Shown: piece by piece, positions 1-7,893 of the stretch
Layout of the letters: each line of letters opens with the position of its first letter
How positions within the stretch are numbered: position 1 is the first letter of the stretch
Made by a program: the position numbers and the translations under genes
The notes under the pieces: generated by a model
Told to the model about the DNA's origin: nothing
Database searches by the model: none
The model's input: the letters and a program-made list of their open reading frames with translations, nothing else
Source of the DNA: a virus
IMG/VR virus record: IMGVR_UViG_3300010397_000038
Coordinates: 1 to 38,018 of that record
Direction: 5' to 3' (one strand)
DNA: 38,018 bases

Positions 1-123
1 CCGCTTTGAGGATCTTGCAGTAAATTCGTCATCCGTTACATCCCACTCATTCCGCGTAAAGAGTCTTGTTGTGTTTGAGCTTTCTGAAGCAGTTTATTCG
101 CCCTGCGCTGATCGGCGTTCATA
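1..123. repeat. Terminal direct repeat, left copy (circularity overlap)
   Basis: Bases 1-123 are identical to 37896-38018. The repeat lies inside ordinary coding sequence (end of the gene starting at 37927 and part of the gene at 36-242), and gene order continues smoothly through it. This is what a circular or circularly permuted molecule looks like after assembly. A genuine packaged terminal repeat cannot be excluded from sequence alone, but a P22-like headful terminase fits permuted ends better. Confidence 0.93.
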
Positions 124-242
124 CCTGGACCGCATTCAGGTTTCACTTCTCGAGCTTTTGGCATTGGATTGTCTTTATAAGAGCACATCCCTTTGCCGTT
201 ATTCATGAACGGAGTTCCGCCCATGCCTTTTCCTTGAGCCAT
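36..242 (-). CDS. Small virion-operon protein, unknown function
   Basis: A 68-residue basic protein. The first 25 residues are rich in glycine and methionine and the second half is charged and Gln/Arg-rich (RRANKLLQKAQTQQDSLRG). It starts 3 bases after the portal gene ends (portal stop at 246, this ATG at 242). On the circle its stop at 36 is followed by the next start at 37927 (equivalent to base 32), so it is translated within the portal-scaffold part of the late operon. I do not recognise a family. Position suggests a small structural or assembly protein, but nothing in the sequence proves that. Confidence 0.75.
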   Translation of the reverse strand: MAQGKGMGGTPFMNNGKGMCSYKDNPMPKAREVKPECGPGMNADQRRANKLLQKAQTQQDSLRGMSGM

Positions 243-245
243 TTT

Positions 246-2417
246 TCAACCTCCTTGGCTGACATCTTGCATAGTTTGAACTTGCGATTGTTGCATTTGC
301 TGCATCGCTTGATTCTGCTGATACTGTTCTGAACCTTCGATTTCAGAGTTTATGTTTTTAGCTTGAGCACTCACTTGAAGCTTTTGGGCTTCACGCCCAG
401 CTGCTTCTTGCTGCTCTAGCTGATTTACAAACTTGAGCACTTCTAAGATTCTTGATTCATTCATCTGCGCAATTTCGGTGATGGCCTTTGCTCTGTCTAG
501 AGCAGCTTGCGCGATGTTTTGCTGTGCCTCTGATTCGCGCTCATCTTTAAGTGCGAGATTTCCTATGCCGCGAGTTTTTCTCTCGAAGGCAAGACCTTCT
601 TTCTCTTCTTTAGTGGCAATAAGAAGATCAACTTGACGTTGTTGCACTTCTTGATTGAGAGCATTTTGCTTAGCAAGGATTTCATCTTGTTTAGCGATCG
701 CTTCTTCAAGATCACTAAGACCGGCCATAGATAGAGCTTTGATGATTTCAGTTTGAGGCACATCAACAATGCCTTCGCGTTTAAGATTAACAAGCTCATA
801 GTAGTAGGCATCTTTCTGAGACTTAGAACGAACACCCTGCTTAATCACAGCATCATATTGTTCGAATTCTTGCTCATAGAATTGTTGGGTAGGTTCTTCC
901 GCAAGAATGCGCTGCACTTTTCCAGGAGGGTAGTGAGTCTGAATTGCCGTCATCACAAGACAGCCTAGGATCTGCTGAGCAGTTTCGACGTTATCCATAA
1001 TCTTGCGATTGCCACGAAGACCTTGAGCAATGCGAACTTCAGCTAAACGACCTGAGATTTGCGTATTACCTTTCTCATCTATGCCTAAAACAGACTCATT
1101 GACATTGGCAAACTTCAAAGACAGCTGATCAAGGATTTGCGTATATTGAATAAGTTCAGGATTAGCTCCACCACCACGCAATTCTTGCACTGAATCCATG
1201 CCAGCAGGGGCATTATCAGGATCAATACCAATAAGTTTGTTTTGTCCAGACTGTTGTAGATCTTGAGGGTCTGCTACAGATCCTATAAGGTATTTATACC
1301 CTGTAGATATGCTAGAATCGAACATATCTATAATTTTCATATGACGCTTGCAGAACTGTCTTTGAGCCGACCAGTCACTTGCTGCTATTCCTTGAATACG
1401 CTGTGACGGCATCCAAATCGAAGGTTCCATGTAGCAAATCAGCGGGACGAACGGGTACGTTTTATTGATTCCCGTCTTATCCTCACCTGAGTACATAGGT
1501 TGACCATTCAGAAGAATGTGCAGTTCAACAAATCCGCGATCAACAGAACGAATTTCGACGTTAGGAATTTGATTTACATCGATGCCGTAGAGTTCTGGGT
1601 CTTGGCGCATCTTCTCTAGACGGTATAGACCGAACTTCAAGCGCTTCTTTTCCTCTGAGGACAGATCAGTGATATCGCGATAATATGCTGTGTTTATATC
1701 TACGAGGAACTCCCGCTTTTTCGTTACGCGCTTATAGTACTGATCGTATGCAATGAGATTGCGATTTCTTGAGAAAGTAGTGAACTCAGGATGATATTGA
1801 AGGAATTTATCATCCCTATACCCCATTGAAAGCTCATCGATATCTCTAGGGTCAATGAATGGCATGAGCTGCTTAGCGTTTTGCTTATCCACAAGATCGC
1901 GAGTAATTCCAAAAGCAGCATCATCTAGTGAAATCGATGTGAACGTAGGATCAAGATAGAAGGAATTATATGTACGTTTGAAAAATTTTATGTCACCATT
2001 CAAAAAATCTCTTGAATAGTCCATTTGAATACCGCACAGGGCAATTCCTGACTTAAAACCCTCATCTGCTGCATCCAGGAATGTAGGAAAACCTAATCCT
2101 TTATCCCATATGTAATAGCCAAGTTTTGTGAACTGGTCGGCAGTTTTCTGATCAGATCCTTCAACAGGCGCATAGATGATTTCATTGATGTTGTCGCGAA
2201 GATAGCCCGAGAAAAACTGCAATGGCTGACGCATGATGTTGAATTCAATTGGCTCTCTTCCTTCTTTGATGAGAGCTTTTCTTTCATCATCTGACCACGT
2301 ATAACCCGAAGCAGCAAGCGTGTAGACTTGAGCATCCTTGATATAAGGAGCCCAATAGTCAGCTGCATATCTGTAATTTTCTTGAAATTCACCACGAATT
2401 TCGTAGTCTGCAACCAT
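246..2417 (-). CDS. Portal protein, P22 gp1-like
   Basis: A 723-residue protein, almost the same length as P22 portal gp1 (725, family knowledge). Portals of this type form the dodecameric DNA channel at one capsid vertex and dock the terminase. The N-terminal part (IRGEFQENYRYAADYWAPYI, then a block ending EFNIMRQPLQFFSGYLRDN at about 60-95) resembles the conserved start of podovirus portals. The last 150 residues are Gln/Ala/Glu-rich and predicted helical, consistent with the P22 barrel. It lies directly after the large terminase (49-base gap) and before small genes and the scaffold, which is P22 order. Start ATG at 2417. No frameshift is seen. Confidence 0.88.
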   Translation of the reverse strand: MVADYEIRGEFQENYRYAADYWAPYIKDAQVYTLAASGYTWSDDERKALIKEGREPIEFNIMRQPLQFFSGYLRDNINEIIYAPVEGSDQKTADQFTKLGYYIWDKGLGFPTFLDAADEGFKSGIALCGIQMDYSRDFLNGDIKFFKRTYNSFYLDPTFTSISLDDAAFGITRDLVDKQNAKQLMPFIDPRDIDELSMGYRDDKFLQYHPEFTTFSRNRNLIAYDQYYKRVTKKREFLVDINTAYYRDITDLSSEEKKRLKFGLYRLEKMRQDPELYGIDVNQIPNVEIRSVDRGFVELHILLNGQPMYSGEDKTGINKTYPFVPLICYMEPSIWMPSQRIQGIAASDWSAQRQFCKRHMKIIDMFDSSISTGYKYLIGSVADPQDLQQSGQNKLIGIDPDNAPAGMDSVQELRGGGANPELIQYTQILDQLSLKFANVNESVLGIDEKGNTQISGRLAEVRIAQGLRGNRKIMDNVETAQQILGCLVMTAIQTHYPPGKVQRILAEEPTQQFYEQEFEQYDAVIKQGVRSKSQKDAYYYELVNLKREGIVDVPQTEIIKALSMAGLSDLEEAIAKQDEILAKQNALNQEVQQRQVDLLIATKEEKEGLAFERKTRGIGNLALKDERESEAQQNIAQAALDRAKAITEIAQMNESRILEVLKFVNQLEQQEAAGREAQKLQVSAQAKNINSEIEGSEQYQQNQAMQQMQQSQVQTMQDVSQGG

Positions 2418-2465
2418 GAAATCTCACGCTGTTAGGTTAGATTTCATAGTACATAAAAATTGATT

Positions 2466-3965
2466 TTACACGACTCTTTTACACCTGTTTTCTACAACTT
2501 TTTTGTGTTTTTCAAGTGAGCCTTTGAGCGATGAAACAGCTTCTAAATGTGCAACTGATTGACTGACATAACGGAAGGCGTCAGCGTAGTTTGAAGCCTC
2601 GTTATGATATGGTTCTTCTGTGTATTTTCCTAAAGATTCGTTCCATGTTTTTCGATATTTTGCCATGTTATCTAGAAGTTTTTTCACTCGATTCACGTTG
2701 AAAACACATCGTGAAATCATGATTTTCGCATGAGAAATCGATAGCTGTTTATCCATTTTTCCAAGCACATGAAAACGCGTGTTTGTGCCAGAAAACAGAC
2801 GTCTAAAATCGCGCTCGTAACTGTTGGAAATATCTAATGGATCGCGTTTTACAGAATCATGAGGCAAAAATATTGTGTGATAGAGGAATTTCTTGTCTTG
2901 TAGTAGAAATTTCGCATAAAAAGGCACGTCTTTGTTTTTGTCTTCGTAGTAGTCGATGATGCGCACTTCACCGTGAGCGATTTGAAAGAATATCATCACA
3001 GTAAGATCGTTTAGACCTATATCCATAGCGACATAGACAGGCAATAGCACATCATAAGGAGATGAGTGAAGGCAGCGATTTTCTGCATAAGCATTGTTGA
3101 TAGCTTCAGCAAAGTAAAAAGCATCGCTAGAAGATAAGAACGCTTCTTCTACAGTACTAGGAAACTCCTGTTTAATCTTGTCTCCTAAGACTGTACTTTG
3201 AACTGCATACCAGTTACGTTGAACAGGTAATATTATCTTACCCGTTGACGCCTCAACTTTATTGAAGTAATCGTTAAGCGTATGTGGATATCTTATGCTC
3301 GTATCTTCAAGGCAATAAGACGCTTCTTCAAGCCAGCTATAGAAGAAAAGCTTGTAATCCAGAGAGGATAGGTTGTCGTTGCCACGCCTAGCTGCTTCTA
3401 TAACCATCTCCGCAAAGTATCCTTCCGTCCCTTCACCCGTACTTTCAATAATTATTTGACCTTCTCTAGGAACAGCTTGAAGAGTACCCGTTACTACTTC
3501 CTCAGCTTTCTTAGGATTGCGAGCACACGTTTTTCCAAATTCGGAAATAAGCACCAAAGGATAAGAGCCCCCACGTAAGGTTGTATCAACACGTAGTGAG
3601 CTACCATTATTAAAAGTGATTTCGCGAGCGGACCTTTGAACCACTCCAATAAAGGGCTTGAGGTGATGAGGGAGCGTATCCAGTGCATGGCCGATTATCC
3701 TTTTAAAAATGTGCTGAGCATGTTCTAAAGAATAGGAGACGATTCCAGCTTGAAGATTCTCTGAGAAAAGCACGCGATCAAGGAGATAGATCACAGCAAA
3801 TGTGGACATGCCAAGCTGACGCGCTTTTAGGATGAGATTTCTGTAATGAAGATTTCTTAAGACGTCTAGCTGTACGGGATTAAGCTTAAACGGTATCGAG
3901 TTAGCATTGCGCTCAATGATTCGATAGAGATTGTTAAGGCGCCATTCAGGGCAAAGTATTGACAT
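2466..3965 (-). CDS. Terminase large subunit (packaging ATPase/nuclease)
   Basis: A 499-residue protein, the length of P22 gp2. The ATPase domain has a Walker A-like motif KARQLGMST (47-55), a Walker B ending in a catalytic Glu (YPLVLISEFGK, E142) and a coupling motif ESTGEG (174-179). The C-terminal RNase H-like nuclease has candidate metal ligands D315 (VAMDIGLND), D370 (FLPHD) and D462 (NYADAFRY). It would pump DNA through the portal and cut concatemers. Its ATG at 3965 overlaps the last base of the small-terminase stop codon, so the two are translationally coupled. A P22-like headful mechanism is inferred from the neighbours. Confidence 0.93.
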   Translation of the reverse strand: MSILCPEWRLNNLYRIIERNANSIPFKLNPVQLDVLRNLHYRNLILKARQLGMSTFAVIYLLDRVLFSENLQAGIVSYSLEHAQHIFKRIIGHALDTLPHHLKPFIGVVQRSAREITFNNGSSLRVDTTLRGGSYPLVLISEFGKTCARNPKKAEEVVTGTLQAVPREGQIIIESTGEGTEGYFAEMVIEAARRGNDNLSSLDYKLFFYSWLEEASYCLEDTSIRYPHTLNDYFNKVEASTGKIILPVQRNWYAVQSTVLGDKIKQEFPSTVEEAFLSSSDAFYFAEAINNAYAENRCLHSSPYDVLLPVYVAMDIGLNDLTVMIFFQIAHGEVRIIDYYEDKNKDVPFYAKFLLQDKKFLYHTIFLPHDSVKRDPLDISNSYERDFRRLFSGTNTRFHVLGKMDKQLSISHAKIMISRCVFNVNRVKKLLDNMAKYRKTWNESLGKYTEEPYHNEASNYADAFRYVSQSVAHLEAVSSLKGSLEKHKKVVENRCKRVV

Positions 3966-4408
3966 TACTTCTTCTGTGAGATTTTACCTTCAGAAGCCAT
4001 CTTTGCAAGCATGACAAGATTCATCTGCTCGGTTTCTGCAATACCCTTTCTGCGAGCTGCATCTTTGTCTTCCTTGTCGTCTTCGTCTTTAGCAAGGAAT
4101 GGGTCATAACCACGCTGATAACGCTGCCATGCTCCATAATTGAGCACGTTTGCATTTAGCATTCTTTCGCGCCGTGCAGCAAGCCTTAAACGAGCAATTT
4201 CATAAGCGCGCTCGAAGTCTTCGCTTTCCTTTTCAAGACGCCAGATTAGTCCAGAGTGATACCCTCTATCTGCACAGAATTGTGCGATGTTGATCGAGTC
4301 ATCGTCCTCACTCCAGTCTAGCAGCTCTTTAGCTAGCTTCTCTGGATCATAGACAAGAGGTCGACCCATCTTTTTCTTCTTCAAGAGTTCAGCTTTCGGT
4401 ACTGACAT
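3965..4408 (-). CDS. Terminase small subunit (likely)
   Basis: A 147-residue charged protein. The N-terminus is lysine-rich, followed by a putative DNA-binding helical segment (about 16-60, with KMGRPLVYDPEKLAKELLDW and FCADRGYHSGLIWRLEKE) that looks like the helix-turn-helix start of small terminases. A long helical middle (RLAARRERMLNANVLNYGAW) and an acidic/lysine tail follow. It sits immediately upstream of and overlaps the large-terminase gene, the position of P22 gene 3. It would recognise the packaging start site. The assignment rests mostly on position and domain style. Confidence 0.75.
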   Translation of the reverse strand: MSVPKAELLKKKKMGRPLVYDPEKLAKELLDWSEDDDSINIAQFCADRGYHSGLIWRLEKESEDFERAYEIARLRLAARRERMLNANVLNYGAWQRYQRGYDPFLAKDEDDKEDKDAARRKGIAETEQMNLVMLAKMASEGKISQKK

Positions 4409-4482
4409 GCGCCACCTGATAAGTAGTTAATTTTTTTATATTCATAAAAATCTTATCAGTCAACGAAAAAATTTATGTGTGT

Positions 4483-4680
4483 TTAGTGCTCATCTATGTA
4501 TAGAAAATCTGAAAAAATCTGAGCATATACGAGTCCAAATTCGATCAGATCTTCAAGGTGCTCTTTTGTGCAAGAATTTTCTTTCTTAAAGTGACCAGGT
4601 GCAAGCTCTTCAATTCTTCGAATCATGTGATCATAAAAATGTTGAATTTTTGCGATTAACTTAGCGTCATTTTCTATCAC
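4483..4680 (-). CDS. Small ORF upstream of terminase, unknown
   Basis: A 65-residue helical, acidic protein (several Glu/Asp, one Cys in KKENSCTKEHLEDL). Its start ATG at 4680 overlaps the stop of the gene at 4677-4883 in an ATGA arrangement, the usual sign of a co-translated pair. A 74-base gap separates it from the small terminase. No family recognised. It may be first or second in the late operon, a place where phages often keep small regulators. Confidence 0.6.
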   Translation of the reverse strand: MIENDAKLIAKIQHFYDHMIRRIEELAPGHFKKENSCTKEHLEDLIEFGLVYAQIFSDFLYIDEH

Positions 4681-4883
4681 TTACCGTCCAATCTCAAGCA
4701 TTCAGCTAGGTTAAATTTCTTTTCCATAACGTCAACTTTCCACCCTTTTTCAAGAGCCAGTTTGAGTTGATGTTTGAGTATCGTAGGCCGTCCAGTTAAC
4801 TTCGTCAAAAACACCGCATCCTCATTCTCTGGATAGAAAAGCTGCTTTCCCCATTTTTCTTGACAAGAGACCACGATGTGCAT
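4677..4883 (-). CDS. Small ORF at head of the late operon, unknown
   Basis: A 68-residue basic protein with a good ribosome site: the leader reads AGGGGGAAAAT before the ATG at 4883. Further upstream on the minus strand a TATAAT box sits in the AT-rich stretch at about 4900-4915, a candidate promoter for the whole virion operon. The middle of the protein (LTGRPTILKHQLKLALEKGW) could fold as a small helical domain. No family recognised. It overlaps the next gene by 4 bases. Confidence 0.6.
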   Translation of the reverse strand: MHIVVSCQEKWGKQLFYPENEDAVFLTKLTGRPTILKHQLKLALEKGWKVDVMEKKFNLAECLRLDGK

Positions 4884-4950
4884 ATTTTCCCCCTAAATTT
4901 ATATATGGTATTATATATGGCTTTTCATATAAAGTCACATGTGAGAGAGC
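4884..4950. promoter_or_regulatory. Divergent AT-rich promoter region between late and early operons
   Basis: Between the minus-strand start at 4883 and the plus-strand leader at 4951 lies an AT-rich block with a repeated TATATATGG word and several -10-like boxes. On the minus strand TATAAT is present with a weak TGACTT 16 bases upstream. On the plus strand TATTAT and TATAAA occur, without a convincing -35. The two major transcription units diverge here, so promoters must lie close by, but the exact ones are not certain. Confidence 0.45.
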
Positions 4951-5015
4951 GGAATCTTGCAGCGCGATTTCTTCGTATCTGCAAAGAACCATGCAGGAAA
5001 AAATCGTGAGATTCC
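4951..5015 (+). promoter_or_regulatory. Three-tier stem-loop in leader of first plus-strand gene
   Basis: Nested pairings: GGAATCT (4951-4957) with AGATTCC (5009-5015); CGCGATTT (4963-4970) with AAATCGTG (5001-5008, one G.U); CTGCA (4979-4983) with TGCAG (4992-4996). A second TGCAG at 4958-4962 could pair with the same CTGCA, so two exclusive folds are possible. It lies about 100 bases upstream of the ATG at 5113. It could be a regulatory leader RNA or an operator. No known riboswitch class is recognised. Confidence 0.45.
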
Positions 5016-5112
5016 ATCATCAAAAAGATTGATCTTTACGTGTGCAAATCAGCACAAGATCACTCTAGTGTTTTACGGCCTATCCAACAAGATAACAAGA
5101 AAAGGCGAGTAC

Positions 5113-5319
5113 ATGGACATCAAAGTTACCACCTTAGTAGATCTCAAAAAAGAAGTAGGACGCATTGTCAACGAAGACACAGCTGAATTTCCCGCTGTAA
5201 TCACATACAATCGGGGATTTGAACACAAGACATTCAAGATTACCATCGAAGAGCATGAAGAGGATTTTTTCATCGATTCTAAGGGGGAAAAATGGATGAG
5301 GGTCAAGGACAAACACTAA
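5113..5319 (+). CDS. Small early protein, unknown
   Basis: A 68-residue protein starting at ATG 5113 after AAAGGCGAG, a usable ribosome site 5 bases away. The frame is open upstream to 4957, but that stretch overlaps the leader stem-loop and lacks a good start, so the short form is preferred. The sequence (MDIKVTTLVDLKKEVGRIV, then an acidic beta-rich part ending EKWMRVKDKH) suggests a small alpha/beta fold. It is the first gene of the plus-strand operon and is followed by a long hairpin at 5332. No family recognised. Confidence 0.6.
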   Translation: MDIKVTTLVDLKKEVGRIVNEDTAEFPAVITYNRGFEHKTFKITIEEHEEDFFIDSKGEKWMRVKDKH

Positions 5320-5331
5320 ATAACGATTGTC

Positions 5332-5359
5332 TAGTCTATGAATTTCTATTCATAGACTA
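5332..5359. promoter_or_regulatory. 12-bp perfect stem-loop between small genes
   Basis: TAGTCTATGAAT (5332-5343) and ATTCATAGACTA (5348-5359) form a perfect 12-bp stem around the 4-base loop TTCT. No T-tract follows on either strand, so a Rho-independent terminator is unlikely. It could stabilise or process the upstream mRNA, or be a repressor-binding dyad controlling the gene at 5383. Confidence 0.5.
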
Positions 5360-5382
5360 CCCTAAAACAAAGTGAGGTGCTT

Positions 5383-5607
5383 ATGAGACAGTGCGAACTA
5401 GAGAGAGTCATTCGTGAAAAGGGAAATCCTAGGCTTAAGAGAACAGGAGAACGACTGTCTTCTTTTGTCCAAGGAATCACCGAAGAAATGAAGGGAAATA
5501 TCATCGAGCTAAAAAGGCATCGAGGCCTTTGGGTCGTGGATAAGGTGAGCCAATCAGAACATTCTTTGAATGAATTGAAAAGGAACTGGTCAACTGATAG
5601 TGTATGA
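5383..5607 (+). CDS. Small basic protein upstream of parA, unknown
   Basis: A 74-residue protein starting at ATG 5383 with GAGGTG just upstream. A GTG two codons earlier is in frame but falls inside that ribosome site. It is rich in Arg, Lys and Glu (ERVIREKGNPRLKRTGERL at about 6-24) and ends in a Ser/Glu-rich tail. It directly precedes the repeat cluster and the ParA gene. It could be a small partition or copy-control accessory protein, but I see no family match. Confidence 0.55.
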   Translation: MRQCELERVIREKGNPRLKRTGERLSSFVQGITEEMKGNIIELKRHRGLWVVDKVSQSEHSLNELKRNWSTDSV

Positions 5608-5680
5608 CTTTTATACAAAAGACATATGAAACATGTACCTTGGACATACGGAAAATGTACGAAAAATATACATTAAACAC
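5601..5680. repeat. GTATG/CATAC/TGTAC repeat cluster upstream of parA
   Basis: Short related words recur here: GTATGACTTTTATAC (5602-5616), CATATG, ACATGTAC, CATACGGAAAATGTAC (5645-5660) and AATATACATT. Similar words occur at 6319-6422 between parA and the ribbon-helix-helix gene, and at 16352-16422 upstream of the recombination genes. In ParF/ParG-type partition systems the ribbon-helix-helix protein binds such short repeats as operator and centromere (family knowledge). This use here is inferred. Confidence 0.5.
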
Positions 5681-5692
5681 AGGAACCCCCAT

Positions 5693-6346
5693 ATGATCGT
5701 AGTGGTAGGTGGAGTAAAAGGCGGCACGGGCAAAACCACGATTGCCACCAATCTTGCCGTTTTGAGATCTCGAGAAAACAAGAAAGTTTTGCTCGTTGAT
5801 GCAGATGAACAACAGTCAACGACTACTTGGGCTAGTCAAAGAGATGTAATGGGAATACCTACTTCTTGGGTGACCATTCAGCTGACTGGAAAAGCTGTTT
5901 ATTCGCAGCTGGAAAAAATGAGAAATGACTATGACGACATCATCGTTGATGTGGGAGGACGAGAAACTCGCTCTCTTCGTGCAGCGATTGCCATTGCTGA
6001 TATCTTTGTTATCCCATTTCAACCTAGATCGTTTGATATTTGGACGATTGGTGACGTCAAGTCTATCATCGCTGAGATGAAACAAGTGAATGACAAGCTT
6101 CAGTGCGTCGCCTTAATCAACCGAGCAGATTTTAGCGGAAATGACAACGACGATACGCTTAACATCATTCAAGAGTGCGATGATATCGAATGCTTTCAAA
6201 GCCCAATTAAGACGAGAAAGGCATTTGCAAATGCGGCTAGCGATGGGCTAGGTGTATGCGAGATGCAAAAGCCTGATCCGAAAGCGATTCAAGAAATCAC
6301 AGCGCTTTATGACTTTCTGTACAACAAATGTACAGCATCTGTATAG
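5693..6346 (+). CDS. parA: ParA-family partition ATPase
   Basis: A 217-residue protein starting at ATG 5693, right after the repeat cluster. An in-frame upstream extension overlaps those repeats and is not credible. The deviant Walker A motif is KGGTGKTT (9-16), followed by VLLVDADEQQ (switch I/A' motif) and DDIIVDVGG (Walker B). It is short and lacks an N-terminal helix-turn-helix, as in type Ib (ParF-like) partition ATPases that position plasmids on the nucleoid. The next gene encodes a small ribbon-helix-helix protein, the usual type Ib partner. A ParA/DNA-binding pair points to maintenance of the phage genome as a plasmid. Confidence 0.9.
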   Translation: MIVVVGGVKGGTGKTTIATNLAVLRSRENKKVLLVDADEQQSTTTWASQRDVMGIPTSWVTIQLTGKAVYSQLEKMRNDYDDIIVDVGGRETRSLRAAIAIADIFVIPFQPRSFDIWTIGDVKSIIAEMKQVNDKLQCVALINRADFSGNDNDDTLNIIQECDDIECFQSPIKTRKAFANAASDGLGVCEMQKPDPKAIQEITALYDFLYNKCTASV

Positions 6347-6422
6347 ATCATGTACAATAAACATACCAAAACGGTATAGTCTTGGTGTGTTTTTAGTATG
6401 TAAACTATACATAGGATGTACT
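6319..6422. repeat. Second GTATG/CATAC/TGTAC repeat cluster, before the ribbon-helix-helix gene
   Basis: The end of parA and the following 76 bases contain TGTACAACAAATGTACAG, GTATAGATCATGTAC, ACATACC, GGTATAG, AGTATG, CTATACATAGG and ATGTAC. The density of TGTAC and GTAT words exceeds the surroundings and matches the cluster before parA. It probably acts as an operator for the gene at 6423 and may be part of a centromere. Confidence 0.5.
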
Positions 6423-6698
6423 ATGGTCAAAATGCCATTTAAGCGCCAAGAAAAGCCTTCTACTGTTGATGTAAACAAATTAATTGATCGTGGAGCGCCT
6501 GTAAAAGAAGATTTGAAAAGTGAAGAAGCAAAAAAATGGACGTGTATAAACTTAAGACTCCCAAGCACCCTACTAAAAGAGATTGATGAGACTGTAGATG
6601 AGATGGTAGGAATTACGAGAACGGGATGGATACTTCAGACGCTTCAAAAAGAAATTAATCGACTGAAACGGCTAGAGAATGAAGAGTCGAAAGAGTAA
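6423..6698 (+). CDS. Ribbon-helix-helix partition/repressor protein (ParG-like)
   Basis: A 91-residue protein. The N-terminal half is basic and probably flexible (KMPFKRQEKPSTVDVNKL). The C-terminal half (about 47-86) has a beta strand TCINLRLPS, helix LLKEIDETVDEM and a second helix around GWILQTLQKEINRL, the pattern of ribbon-helix-helix DNA-binding proteins. An unstructured N-terminus plus C-terminal ribbon-helix-helix domain following a short ParA is the layout of ParG-type partition proteins. The start ATG at 6423 lies at the end of the repeat cluster, and the frame upstream of it is open but repeat-derived. Confidence 0.75.
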   Translation: MVKMPFKRQEKPSTVDVNKLIDRGAPVKEDLKSEEAKKWTCINLRLPSTLLKEIDETVDEMVGITRTGWILQTLQKEINRLKRLENEESKE

Positions 6699-6763
6699 AA
6701 TGGGTATAACTATATCCTTGAATTCTTTGCCATCTCTGGCAAACTGATATGATCGTATCATCT

Positions 6764-6940
6764 ATGTCACTAGAAAAAGCTATTCAACATGGAAAGGAGC
6801 ATCGAAAGAAATATAGAGACTCACGCGCCTTTGATATGTCATGTAGGAATCATAAAAGCTGTCCAGCGTGTAAAGAGAACAGGCTTTATCAAGTGACGAA
6901 AGAAAAAAGCAAAATCGCACAGATGGAAAAAGAGCTATAA
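6764..6940 (+). CDS. Small Cys-rich phage protein (zinc-binding type)
   Basis: A 58-residue protein starting MSLEKAIQHGKEHRKKYR, with a second part CRNHKSCPACKENRLYQ. The four Cys/His-spaced ligands (C-x5-C-x2-C plus a nearby His) suggest zinc binding. Small proteins with this pattern (LEKAIxHGKEHRK ... C..C) are common in phages of diverse hosts and have no known role (recalled, not searched). ATG at 6764 preferred over 6749 because the conserved start matches. A TTTGCCA/TGGCAAA hairpin at 6726-6743 lies just upstream. Confidence 0.7.
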   Translation: MSLEKAIQHGKEHRKKYRDSRAFDMSCRNHKSCPACKENRLYQVTKEKSKIAQMEKEL

Positions 6941-6943
6941 CCG

Positions 6944-7240
6944 ATGAAGAATAAGATTCCACAAACCATTGAAGAAGAGATCAACGACTTTCTTTGCCTG
7001 TGGGGACATGAAGAGTTTCGTTCTTTTTTGGGTCACGTGCTACCTATAGTTGAGCTCTACAATGTTGATGAGACAAACGATTGGGTACGTGACGAAGTAG
7101 GTCAAGAACACACACGTTCTGTACGATTGGCTCGCACAGCTTATTTGCTTTCGCGTTTTGCTGAGTCGCAAGCTAGCAGGCTTTTTAATACGAATATACG
7201 ATTTAAGAATCTTTGGCGCAGGATGGAAGAGATTAAATGA
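6944..7240 (+). CDS. Conserved-looking early protein, unknown
   Basis: A 98-residue protein starting 3 bases after the previous stop, and ending in an ATGA overlap with the phosphoesterase gene. It is mostly helical, with acidic stretches in the first half and Arg-rich helices at the end (RFKNLWRRMEEI). No motif I can name. Tight spacing on both sides supports it as a translated member of the early operon. Confidence 0.7.
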   Translation: MKNKIPQTIEEEINDFLCLWGHEEFRSFLGHVLPIVELYNVDETNDWVRDEVGQEHTRSVRLARTAYLLSRFAESQASRLFNTNIRFKNLWRRMEEIK

Positions 7241-7893
7241 TCATCGATTGCATTAGCGACCTACATGGCTTCTATCCAGAACTCCAAGGCGGTGATCTTC
7301 TGATCGTAGCGGGGGATTTAACAGCGAGAGATACGCCTGAACAATATCATCAATTTATCGATTGGATTTCCTCTCAAAGATACAAACGCAAAATATTTAT
7401 TGCTGGTAATCACGACAACATTATTTTTAAACATGGGGGCGTCCTTAAGATCTACCAGGAAGCGGATTCATCTGTTCAGTATCTCTGTGACTCCGGCACC
7501 GAGTTCGAAGGCCTAAAAATTTGGGGCTCTCCTTGGAGTTTATGGTTTCCTGGAATCAATCCGCATTGCACGGCTTTTACAGGCTCTGAAGAGGAATTAA
7601 TAGACAAATGGGAAAAGATTCCTGATGAAGTGGATATTCTTGTCACGCATACACCTCCACATGGAATCATGGACGCCAATTTTCAAGAAAAACATTGTGG
7701 AAGCAAGGGATTACTCGGACAACTCATTTACAGGATTCGACCTTTCTTGCATGTGTTCGGGCATATCCATGAAGATTATGGACAACGAGAAACCATGGCA
7801 TGCAGAGAGGGAAAAAGAATGCACTCTGTCAACGCTTCCGTCGTGAATGAGCGTTATGAACAAGTCAACAAGCCTATAAGGATAGAACTGTGA
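7237..7893 (+). CDS. Calcineurin-like metallophosphoesterase
   Basis: A 218-residue protein with the full metal-ligand series of the family: D8-x-H10 (ISDLHG), GD at 26-27 (AGDLTARD), GNHD at 57-60, VTH at 136-138 (H138) and GHIH at 175-178. These residues hold a two-metal centre that hydrolyses phosphomono- or diesters. The substrate cannot be told. Phages carry such enzymes near DNA-metabolism or anti-defence genes. Its ATG overlaps the preceding stop, and its own stop overlaps the GTG of the next gene. Cytoplasmic: no signal peptide. Confidence 0.88.
   Translation: MIIDCISDLHGFYPELQGGDLLIVAGDLTARDTPEQYHQFIDWISSQRYKRKIFIAGNHDNIIFKHGGVLKIYQEADSSVQYLCDSGTEFEGLKIWGSPWSLWFPGINPHCTAFTGSEEELIDKWEKIPDEVDILVTHTPPHGIMDANFQEKHCGSKGLLGQLIYRIRPFLHVFGHIHEDYGQRETMACREGKRMHSVNASVVNERYEQVNKPIRIEL

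Noticed and set aside
1-123. A true packaged terminal repeat (T7 type)
   Set aside because: The repeat falls within genes and its length is like an assembly overlap. The P22-like terminase suggests headful packaging.
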